Below, in pieces: positions 56,021 to 64,000 of a stretch of 64,000 nt of DNA. Source of the DNA: Bettongia penicillata ogilbyi (Eukaryota > Chordata > Mammalia > Diprotodontia > Potoroidae); contig JAJHZJ010000043.1 of assembly GCA_023548195.1 (NCBI GenBank), positions 1,860,891-1,924,890 of the forward strand, written 5' to 3'. Positions within the stretch are counted from its first letter, which is position 1. Each line of letters starts with the position of its first letter. The notes below the pieces were generated by a model. It was not told the origin of the DNA. It saw only the letters and a list, made by a program, of their open reading frames with translations, and did not search any database. Made by a program: the position numbers and the translations under genes.

Positions 56021-56051
<31 letters not shown>
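55729..56051 (+). mobile_element. Full-length tRNA-derived SINE with RTE-like 3' tail
   Basis: Complete at 323 nt. A tRNA-like head carries an A-box-like gtggtgcattagatagagc and a B-box-like gagttcaaatctc (about 55783-55795), the internal RNA polymerase III promoter. The middle cagtcatcctgatgaatatctgg...ggctggtgacct is tRNA-unrelated. The 3' end tttctctgatggcatggtcttcttcagcaatgaagga resembles the LINE tail at 53017-53060. It ends in an AC microsatellite of about 15 units in place of a poly-A. A perfect 12-bp duplication flanks it. The lack of poly-A and the shared tail argue for an RTE-like rather than L1 mobiliser. I recall SINEs of this kind in Australian marsupials. Confidence 0.9.
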
Positions 56052-56056
<5 letters not shown>

Positions 56057-56063
56057 GCAAAGG
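56052..56063. repeat. Target-site duplication, right copy
   Basis: ACTTGGCAAAGG, identical to 55717-55728. Confidence 0.9.
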
Positions 56064-56064
56064 A

Positions 56065-56925
56065 GTTGACTTGGTCACATACTATGAGGAAAGAATGAAT
56101 TAAGCCTTGAAAGATTGGTGCCCTGTCCTGGGTCTTACACAATAATAAAAGTCAGAGAAAGTCCCCTAGATCATGGAAGCAATGGTCTCTTCCAGCATCA
56201 AGTCCATTCCAAGATGCTACCCTGTAGAGAGTGGAATCCAGTTACCCATCTCTGGGGAAGCCAAGGATCCCAGAGAGCTGAGCTCTTGAGGATGCCCCAA
56301 GATTAGAAGTTTCCAACCTCTCTTAGAGAACAGGGGGCCTTCAAATACCTCATCTTAACTGGAGAGAGAGAAAATCCCTCTCTAAACCCAACATGATGGA
56401 CTTTGTCCAAAGTCATTGGAAACTACCGCTAAGACTCCAAGTTCCTGGTGTAGAAGCCTCTGCAGGAGAAGCCCTTTTCAAACCTTACCATGGACACGTG
56501 CACTCTCTGTCTGGGGTTCTCATGTCTAACAATGGGGCTAAGGATTGTAGCATGATGGCTCACACAGGATGCTGATATTACCCATTCATTACATTCTATT
56601 GAGAGTCAAGTGAGTCTAGGGACCTAAAAGAGTTCTTACATCTAAAGTCTGGATTGTGCTGATGTTGGCAGCATTGATGCTGAAGAGCACATTAGAAGGA
56701 GTCAGATATGTTGAGGGGTAAAGCAGGAGATTCAGCCTTCCAGCCTGGGTAGGCAACACCTGAGAGGGGGCATCCCCACCTTCAAATGAAACCCTAAAGC
56801 TCAGACAAGAGGATGGGCTTAGGTGTGAGTAGGGGGTGAATCAAAGGGGATCCGAGTCCCAACTCCCTGGCTGCTGTGGCAGAAGCAAATAACAAAGATC
56901 CAGTGATTGCCATGCAGAGTAGACA
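56065..56925. other. Nothing recognised
   Basis: Single-copy-looking DNA. Confidence 0.35.
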
Positions 56926-56929
56926 GGCA

Positions 56930-57310
56930 TCATTTGTCAACCATTGACAATAGCTCGATTTTCATTTTTAATTATCCCCAGTATTTCTTTGGAGATTTTG
57001 GAGATGCCTGCCTCTCTGAACACTAATACCTTCGTCGCTGGGCAGAGTTTGCCCCTAATTAAAAGAAACAAAAGTCTAATTTGAATAGAATACTGATGCA
57101 CCAGGAAGGCTGCTGAGGAGGAATCCTGCAGGGGCATTGTCTGCCTTTGTTGCTGTAATCGGAAATCCAGTGCGTGGCAGGGACACCCGCCATACCGCTT
57201 CGGGCCTGGCCCGTGAAGATGTCGCTGCACAACATGGAGGCAGAATCGTTGTTCGCTTGTCTTATCTTCTGCTTAATCATTCATGAAAAACAGGATAAAT
57301 ATGAATCCTG
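56930..57310. promoter_or_regulatory. CpG-rich candidate conserved element
   Basis: About 11 CpG between 57031 and 57258, with AT motifs on both sides: ttcatttttaattatcccc, gcccctaattaaaag, tctgcttaatcattcatg. No repeat signature. The combination of homeodomain-type TAATTA cores with retained CpG is typical of developmental enhancers. Neither expression nor conservation can be seen from here. Confidence 0.4.
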
Positions 57311-57314
57311 GCAT

Positions 57315-58025
57315 TGTCTGCTTATCTGATGAACTTAGCTCCCAGCAGCATGAGCAAAAGCTACTCTAGGTAGCATCGTCAATAGAATGGGACAATGTCT
57401 CCATAAGGAATGTCAGGGAATGGCAGAATTGAGCCCCCCCTCCCCCAATTTGCGGCCCCCATCAGGCCCAGGAACTCCCTTGGCATCTTCCTCCCCTAGT
57501 CAACACAGGGAGGAAAGAGTGCTTGCCTTCCTGTTGGATTCTTATCCAACACTGTCTGAAGGAACTAGTGCTTCAGGGGAGGGGGAGGGAAAGGGTCAGA
57601 GATCTTCCAATCTGTTGCGAGCTGGAACTCAGTGGATCCTCAGAGACCACTTGCTCTACACCATCCCCAACAAGTATGAGGAAAAGCTCACGATGTACCT
57701 TGGAAACCCTTTACACTTTGGATACCCCAAATTCATTACAGGAGGTGACACCCATCTCCCCACTACCTAGGTAGCTTCCAGGGGAGCAGGAAATAACAGA
57801 GTACTCAGACTCCTAGTTTTACATACTGTCAGACATGACCAAGAGACCAAAAGTTCTATCTTGGTTGTTTCAGCTAAAGAACAACTAGGTAAAGTCTACT
57901 GTGTCCTGACTGTGTCCAGGAAACAGCAGGAAATACACATGTTATGTTAGGACTAAGCTGAGCGACTCGTGACTCCCAGCTCAGTCTTTTTCTAAACATT
58001 CCAATATGAGCTTGGTTTTCTATCA
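57315..58025. other. Nothing recognised
   Basis: A 127-codon plus-strand frame (57387-57770) ends in LLYTIPNKYEEKLTMYLG, which looks protein-like by eye but matches no family I know. It is listed among the rejected items. Confidence 0.3.
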
Positions 58026-58029
58026 AGCA

Positions 58030-58135
58030 AATAGGATTGATTAAGCACCTACTATGTGCTGGACAGTCTACTGGTTGCTAAGGATACAGAGGTAAAACTG
58101 GAGCAGTCCCTATCCCTTAGGAGCCTCCCTTCTCC
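58030..58135 (+). repeat. Ancient dispersed repeat fragment
   Basis: The sequence ttgattaagcacctactatgtgctggacag, then taaggatacagagg, then cagtccctatcccttaggagcc, is of the 39100-39640 family. Confidence 0.55.
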
Positions 58136-58149
58136 AATGGCCAGTGTCT

Positions 58150-58382
58150 ATATGGTGGCTTAGGGCTTGCTAAGATATCATCTCTTTTTATCCTCACAAC
58201 AAGCCAGGGAGGTAGATGTCGTTGTTATCCTCATTTCAGAGCTGAGGGAACCAAGGCAGAGGCAAGTTTAAGTGTCCACAGAGGTAGTGTTGTCTGAAGA
58301 TGAATTTGCATGGGGGAAGGGGTATCTTCCTGACTCCTGGTCCAGTGCTAGATCCATTACACCACTCGAGTGCTGACATATG
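58150..58382 (-). repeat. MAR1-type CORE-SINE
   Basis: Reversed blocks: ttttatcctcacaacaagccagggaggtagatg, tcatttcagagctgagggaaccaaggcagaggc, gtatcttcctgactcctggtccagtgctagatcc. Confidence 0.85.
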
Positions 58383-58384
58383 GC

Positions 58385-59685
58385 ATCACTATATGAGTTT
58401 CCTCTCCTGTAGACAATGTTGTGGCGATTTGGTGAGGAGAAACATTGGTGTGTAGGCATCACTCAGAAGTTTCTGCATTTTACAGGCTTCTGACCTTGGA
58501 AGAATTTCTTTCTTCTGAGCAGTACTGTGGCCAAGATGGAAGAGGACAGAGAGTGGTCTTCTTTGCTTGGTCTTCTTCCAAACCAGCAGACAATGGTGGG
58601 ACTGGGTGGGATGGCTGTGCTGGAAAGTACGGAAAGTGAGTCCAGCTGAGACTATGTTCTGAGATAGAATCATAACAGAAGAATGGAGCTGCTGGGCCTA
58701 CTGGAATTCAGGCCATAGGACCTGTCTTTCCCCTTACATCTGCTACACTGCCTCAGGGAAGACCTAGACTGCCACCTTTATGGTCTCCTAGTAGCAGCTT
58801 GCTCCTTAAAATTCTTAGATGCCTGTTTATGAACTTGGAATTCACCCTGAAAACATATGGCCATTGATAACAACTTCAGTCCAAGCCTTCAAGCTCAGAA
58901 TCCAGGAGTGAGATGGAGGGAGGCAACCCAAAAGGGAGAAGACAGTCAAATGAGGACGAGATGTAGGTAAACTAATTAAAGGCAGCATGACTGGAATTCT
59001 CAAACTCTTTGAACTACCCATACCCTAGACTGTCCCTGAGCCCAGACAGAGACTTACTGAGGAAATGAACTGTGGGAGGTAATTCCCCTTGTGACTACAC
59101 AAGCAGCAGTAACCCCAACAATAACACACTGACTACGGATGGAGCACTCACCAGGGGCACCAGAGAAGACCTCTTTCAAAAGCTAGAAACTGATCACAGG
59201 TTTGATCAGAGCCAATGATTCCAAGATGAAGCTGAGTAGAAACAGTATTCTAGGAAAGTGCCTTTACAAAGACAATGTGGTGGGAGATGAGATGCTATAT
59301 AGAAGAAGCAGTAGGTGGCCATTATTCCTTTTCACACAGCACACAGGAAGAATACCATATATCAGCTCCCAAATGTTAGCCCTCCTTAATAATCAAAAGT
59401 AGGGAATTTTTCTCCTCCATCCATGCCTTGGAAATGCCCAGATGCATTTGTCCTGAGCAATTAATAGCCCTATGGGGATGAGGGAAGCTTTGGATGATGG
59501 TTTCAGGACTGAGCTCTCCTGTACTATGGTGCTTTAGAAGATTTAGAATCTGAAGATATCAATGATACTTGGGATGGGGGATCATCAAAGGGAAGGGGGC
59601 AGTCCCCATGAAACCCAGTGAAGCCCAATCTATTTCCCAGAGGGTGAAGTCATTAATAGTTCTGGATTTGGGCTTACAGCTCCAA
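58385..59685. other. Nothing recognised
   Basis: Single-copy-looking DNA with short frames only. Confidence 0.35.
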
Positions 59686-59687
59686 TT

Positions 59688-59822
59688 CATTTATCAGTCA
59701 AATGTCCTCTCCTCCATGAAGCCCTCCCCACTTTCCGAGTCAGAAATTCTCTTTTCTTCACTTGAATGGTTTTGAGTTATCTATCTGGATTCCACCAACA
59801 GGAGATGCTGCTTCCTAAAGCC
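59688..59822 (+). repeat. L2 3' region fragment
   Basis: The sequence aaatgtcctctcctccatgaagccctccccactttcc matches the cacctcctccatgaagccttccctgat block of L2. Confidence 0.5.
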
Positions 59823-59824
59823 CA

Positions 59825-60485
59825 GAGAACCATTTAGCCCCTGATCAGGGGAGCTGGAGTACTGAGCAAGATGTATTTGATGAATATCATCCTTGGAAGA
59901 GGTTCTAAATTGGGAGGGAGGCAGTAATGCTCATACCTTTACCCTGATGCCATTTCCTTCCATCCCTTCTATGAGAATTTCCTATCAATCATTCCCCTCT
60001 TCAATGTGCCCACAGACTCTTCTCTCTAGAAGAACATGTGCAGAGTGCCCCAAGCCTAAACAACAAAATCACAATAATTAAACCTACCTTTTACTATACT
60101 CCCACACTCAGCCACATTGTTCCTCCCTTTGGTAGCCAATGGATGGTCAGTTTTCCAACCATAGAAACTCATGGAGAAAATCTTGTAAGGTAAACAGAGG
60201 CTACAGTGAGCACTGGTGGAGGGAATGTCCAAACCAACAGAATCATGGACTTTTGGCATATTCAAGAGTTGAAATATCAACTTCCCACATTCTTGAACAA
60301 GTTTGCTCCACTGCCATGCCATTAATTCTCTATTCAACTCTTCAGTTCTGATTCTGCCCCTATTCTACTGAAAATGACTAGTGAATATAGTCAAGGTAGG
60401 GAACACCTCCTGTTCTCCAGACCCCATCACCATTGTTGACTTAGTGGTGTGTTTGGATAGATCTGGCTGCTTCTTTACTTGTTAA
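59825..60485. other. Nothing recognised
   Basis: AT-rich single-copy-looking DNA. Two frames overlap at 60056-60351 on opposite strands with no motif. Confidence 0.35.
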
Positions 60486-60489
60486 TATA

Positions 60490-60715
60490 TACTTCTCCCT
60501 TGTCTTCCATGATGCTACATTCTACCAATCCTGCTGTAATCTCTCTGACCACCCATCCTATTTGTCTCTTTCTACATCCTTTTTTTTTTGTTTCTGTACC
60601 ATGTCTGCCACTGTCTCCCAGGGTTCTGTCCTCATGTCTTATTTACCTCCACACATCCTCTACTTAGGCAGTCTCATCTACTCTCATGGCCTGTGTTATC
60701 ACCTGTATGTGGTTG
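60490..60715 (+). repeat. L2 ORF2 fragment
   Basis: The sequence actgtctcccagggttctgtcctcatgtctt, then cctccacacatcctctacttaggcagtctcatctactctcatggc, matches the L2 ORF2 stretch cctcagggctctgtcct... followed by gatctcatccactcccatggc. Confidence 0.6.
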
Positions 60716-60719
60716 AAAG

Positions 60720-61185
60720 AGGAAGGAGAAAGACAGAGAGAAAAATCAAGGTGAGGGCTAGAGGAGGACATTGCAGGAGAGGACAAGAGATAGAAAGAGG
60801 TAGTGGCATAGATAGTACATACAAGGAACTTCTAATATTCTTGACAAGAAACCAGTAATTAGTTACTAGCTGATTGTCATATTGTGGCATGGTAATAATG
60901 AGTTATATTTTCATAGAAAAACACACACCGTTGCCTGGATTGGATGTGAAGGAATTTCTAAGACAAGTTTGATTATTTAGTCCATAGAGCTGGGGTGAGG
61001 TTCCACTGTTCAACTGGTCATTGCGTAATATCTGGGTGGATGGGGCCATGTAGTTGAAAAAGAATGGTGTGCCCAAGCCCAGCATGGCTAATTTGGGACT
61101 CTCCCAAAGTGGTCAGTCTCTCATGGGAAATTTCTGCCCATGTTTTTATTTCTCATGTTGACACAAATCAATCATTTAAAAAAAA
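60720..61185. other. Nothing recognised
   Basis: A purine-rich patch at 60715-60800 and ordinary AT-rich DNA. Confidence 0.35.
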
Positions 61186-61189
61186 TTTA

Positions 61190-61300
61190 ATAACTTCTTA
61201 CTATGGACAGGTCTAAGAGATACAAAGACAAAAATCAAACAGTCTTTGCCCTCAAGGAGTTTATTTTTTTTGGAGGAAACAATACACACCTATAAAAATA
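61190..61300 (+). repeat. Ancient dispersed repeat fragment
   Basis: The sequence aacttcttactatggacaggtctaagagatacaaagac, then cagtctttgccctcaaggagttta, is of the 39100-39640 family. Confidence 0.55.
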
Positions 61301-61327
61301 AATAGGGGGAAAGGAAAGTGAAAAAAA

Positions 61328-61565
61328 TGAGCATTTAGGAAGCACCTACTGTGTGCCAGGCACTGTGATAAGCACTTTATTTTACAAATATTTCTTAGCT
61401 GAACCTCATAATAACCCTGTGAGATAGGTCCCTTTATGATCCCATTTTGCAGTTGAGGAAGTTGAGGCAGAGTCTTGCCAAGGATCTCGCCTAGGGTCTC
61501 ACCTAGGGTCACACAGTGGGCTCGGTTTTAGCTACAGTCTTCCTGGCTCCAGATTCACCATGCTA
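61328..61565 (-). repeat. MIR-type CORE-SINE, near complete
   Basis: Reversed order is clear: aagcacctactgtgtgccaggcactgtgataagc, acctcataataaccctgtgagataggtcc, ccattttgcagttgaggaagttgaggcag, agggtcacacagtggg and tcttcctggctccag. Confidence 0.9.
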
Positions 61566-61779
61566 AGCCCTTCATCATTTATCTAGAACATGCATGCAAT
61601 ATCAGTGCAAGGTAATGGGGAAAGATGCAGTGCAGGGCATCAAGGAGAAGGTGAATTTTGAAAAGAGCTCAGGATCCTAAGAGGCAGGTGTGCATCTAGG
61701 TCACTATTGCAGGGGGGCCTTGTGGATGTTACAGAACAAGGAACAGGGCATTTCACCTTCTCTCTACAATTGCTTGTCC

Positions 61780-62060
61780 TTGGAACTCCAAAAGTTGAGT
61801 GTGATCATTTGTGTGATCATTATTTTTAAGGGAGCAATTTCATCAGCAAATTAAAGAGCTGAAGTACGTAAACAGAGTTGATGCTCTCTTAGCGCTCACT
61901 TGGGGAAGTAACTTTTTAATTGCTTTGCTTACAATTTCATCTTCAAAGCCACTAATAGCTTCAGAATTAATAGCTCACAGCCCATTTGATACACTGATAT
62001 TTAATTAATGAGTTCATAACTCCAGCCTAACATTGCTCTCCCTGACAGGCAGGCACTCAA
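61780..62060. promoter_or_regulatory. Candidate conserved non-coding element
   Basis: Non-repetitive, AT-rich, dense in homeodomain-type cores: gcaaattaaagagc, ctttttaattgctttgc, cttcagaattaatagctc, tgatatttaattaatgag. A gtgtgatcatttgtgtgatcatt direct repeat opens it at about 61798-61821. Function is inferred from composition. Confidence 0.35.
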
Positions 62061-62064
62061 GGTT

Positions 62065-62850
62065 CTTGGTGCTGCCGAGTTGCTAAAGGCTGGCTCCCAT
62101 TCCCCTTACTCCGGACCTTTTGCCTCTCTATCTCTGCAGACAGGAAGTGGAATGGGTGAGAAAATTTTCTCAGAGAGAAGGAACCTGTTCCCTCTTCCAA
62201 AGGACATGGTTCCATGTCCTACCTACGATTGGCCAAACTTTAAATTAATAAATTCATTTTTGATGATACATGTTTAATCAGGGCTGAACTAGGACAAAGT
62301 GCGTGCATCATGTAAGGCTGTAGGGAATGATCAGAAGGTTCTCTAGTCCTCTCTCCCTGTCCATTCACACAAAGAAGTCTAAGACTACTACAGGTCTTGG
62401 TAGCATTCTTTCTTCTTTAGAGTTTGCAAACAAACAGATAGATATACAAGGAATTCACCAGCCAACTTGACTTTAAAAAGAAATCTACAGAGAACAAAAG
62501 TCAGAGGAGTTAATAGAGGATGATCCCAAAATATAGCAAGGTACTGGTAGAACAGCATCAGAAAACCTGAAATTGGAGACTGCCAAGGAAACCTAAAGAG
62601 AACAAGAGGGATTTGTGGTTTTTTTCCTATTGAGTTTTATTAGGGAAAAGTGGAGACTCAGAGCCTTGGTTGGGGCAAAAGGGAATGAGAAGTGATGTCA
62701 GTGGGAAATCAGAGGTTCTCCATCCTTCCATGATCTCTGATTGCTTTTCCAATGAGATTGGCCTTCGAACTCAGAAGAACAAACTGCTTGTCATGTCCTC
62801 GTAACTGTTGTCAAAACAGGAGGTTTTCTCCAAGCCCTTCCCACCTCCAT
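62065..62850. other. Nothing recognised
   Basis: Single-copy-looking DNA with short frames only. Confidence 0.35.
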
Positions 62851-62854
62851 CTTG

Positions 62855-63300
62855 TGAAATATTGGGGGATTGAGTTCAATTGTTTCTGGTATTCTCTTGT
62901 TTGGCCTCCTTCCCTGATCTCTTTTTCAGTTAGTACCAAACAGTTCTAGTGCTCATGGCTTTATTGAATAATTTGAAGTCTAGCTTGCCTAGCTCATGAT
63001 CATTTCTATTTTTAAAAGATCGCTCAAGATTTCAGACCTATGATTCCACCAAATGATTTTTTCCACTATTTTGTTTAATTATATATTGCCCCCTTGGCAG
63101 TTAGATTAGCTGCTATCAGCTCTCATTGATTTAGGTGGCATCATTATTTTGATTACACTGGTGAGTTTCCACCATGAGTGATCAATGTAACTAATTACTG
63201 AAGTCCTTTTTTTTCTTTAAAGTATATTTTCTAGGTGCATTCATGTGTCTTAGTTTACCTCCTAGAATATTTTCTTCATTTTATAATTATCCTAACTGGC
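62855..63300 (-). mobile_element. L1 ORF2 fragment
   Basis: The plus-strand text ttcagttagtaccaaacagttctagtgctcatggctttattgaataatttgaagtc is the reverse complement of a conserved ORF2 stretch of mammalian L1. It is followed by catcattattttgattacactggtgag and gagtgatcaatgtaact, also in L1 order. Diverged. Confidence 0.65.
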
Positions 63301-63304
63301 TAGG

Positions 63305-63720
63305 AGTTGTCATTAAAGAAAAGATGAATGAACATCTAGAAAGGAATGACAAATGAGAGAGTTTTAGAGAACCTTGGAAAGACTCGGATGAAATGACACC
63401 GAAGGAAGTGAAAAGGGGGGGGTAGCTTGTACAAAGACAACAGCATGGTAAAGACAAATCACTTCGCAAGACTCAACAATTCCAATCAGTGCAATGCCCA
63501 ACCTTGATGCCAGGAGACTGGTGATAATACATGCGTAACCACTTCTTGACTGCAGAATGAGATATGATTTCTAGGACATGACCAATGTGAGAATATGTTT
63601 TGCTTGACTTCATGTAATTGATGTAAGGGTTTTGTTTTCTTTTCTCCACTCCCCCAATGTGAGAGGAGAGAGAGAAAATAAACAACGCTAACTGAATTTT
63701 TTTATTTCAAAAAAAGCAAA
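63305..63720. other. Nothing recognised
   Basis: AT-rich, with short A and G runs (63413-63422). Confidence 0.35.
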
Positions 63721-63724
63721 AATG

Positions 63725-64000
63725 TAAAGGAAGCAGGGACCACAAAGAGCCACCATGACTTCATCATGAACAGATCATGTCATACAAACTCCTTTACAAA
63801 GGTACCAGGGGAGTAGAGGACAGTAGCATAGACACAGTTTACTTGGGTCTTGGCAAAACATTTTTCAATGCCTCTCAAACATGGTGAGATACATTCTCAA
63901 TGAAAATATAAACAGATGTTTTCAGAGTAGGTTAAATGGGTAGAGCCAAAGAGTGGACAATGAAATGGTCCCATGCCAACTGGGAAGGAGGTTTATAGTG
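63725..64000 (+). mobile_element. CR1/L3-like reverse transcriptase relic, runs off the window
   Basis: The sequence gccaccatgacttcatcatgaacagatcatgtcatacaaac, then acacagtttacttgggtcttggcaaaacatttttcaatgcctctcaa, follows the CR1/L3 RT stretch (FI-NRSCQTN, then VYLDFSKAFD-V-H). The palm motif is degraded. It continues beyond base 64000. Confidence 0.6.

Noticed and set aside
55729..56051. Possible tRNA gene at the head of the SINE
   Set aside because: Only the promoter boxes resemble a tRNA; there is no complete cloverleaf and the body continues as a SINE with a target duplication.
57387..57770. 127-codon frame ending in a protein-like stretch (LLYTIPNKYEEKLTMYLG)
   Set aside because: No family recognised, low-complexity start, no convincing splice signals. 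A protein search of the last 45 residues would settle it.

Overview
This 64 kb window looks like non-coding nuclear DNA from a marsupial. I found no convincing host protein-coding exon, tRNA, snRNA or rRNA gene. The open frames that read as known protein all belong to old retrotransposons. The marsupial call rests on the repeats. There is a tRNA-headed SINE whose 3' tail matches a non-L1 LINE in the same window. MAR1/MIR-type CORE-SINEs are dense, L2 and CR1/L3 relics are many, and an RTE/BovB-like fragment is present. L1 relics of the marsupial type occur, along with copies of an ORF1-only L1 relative (HAL1-like, half-L1). Species and chromosome cannot be fixed from the sequence; the RTE-tailed SINE makes an Australian marsupial plausible, from memory of that family only.

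Layout. 1-29 kb is old intergenic or intronic sequence. It carries CORE-SINE, L2, L1 and RTE remnants, a structure-prone AT/purine block at 13.3-13.9 kb, GA and TG microsatellites, and several stretches free of recognised repeats that look like candidate conserved elements (8.6, 15.1, 16.0, 18.6 and 21.1 kb). 29-33 kb is an old full-length HAL1-like element on the minus strand; it splits a SINE and is itself split by a solo LTR. 34.8-36.2 kb is a minus-strand mini-HAL1 with 5' and 3' UTR but no ORF, flanked by a perfect 14-bp duplication. 38.7-43.7 kb has a 51-bp tandem repeat, an inverted SINE pair, and L2 and CR1 ends. 44.7-49.2 kb is a head-to-tail pair of HAL1-like copies inside one candidate target duplication, with long stretches of ORF1 still open. 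51-53.5 kb is an L1 3' end on the minus strand interrupted by a plus-strand RTE-like reverse transcriptase relic. 55.7 kb has a complete SINE with a perfect 12-bp duplication. 56.9 and 61.8 kb are further candidate regulatory elements, and the window ends in L1 and CR1/L3 relics.

How the parts relate. The window records at least four mobilisation systems: L1 with HAL1-like elements, which lack their own reverse transcriptase and presumably used that of L1; an RTE-like LINE with the SINE that shares its 3' tail; CR1/L2 relics with CORE-SINEs; and hAT and LTR insertions. The most notable items are the ORF-less mini-HAL1, the HAL1 concatemer, the shared SINE/LINE tail, and the CpG-rich islands of non-repetitive sequence.
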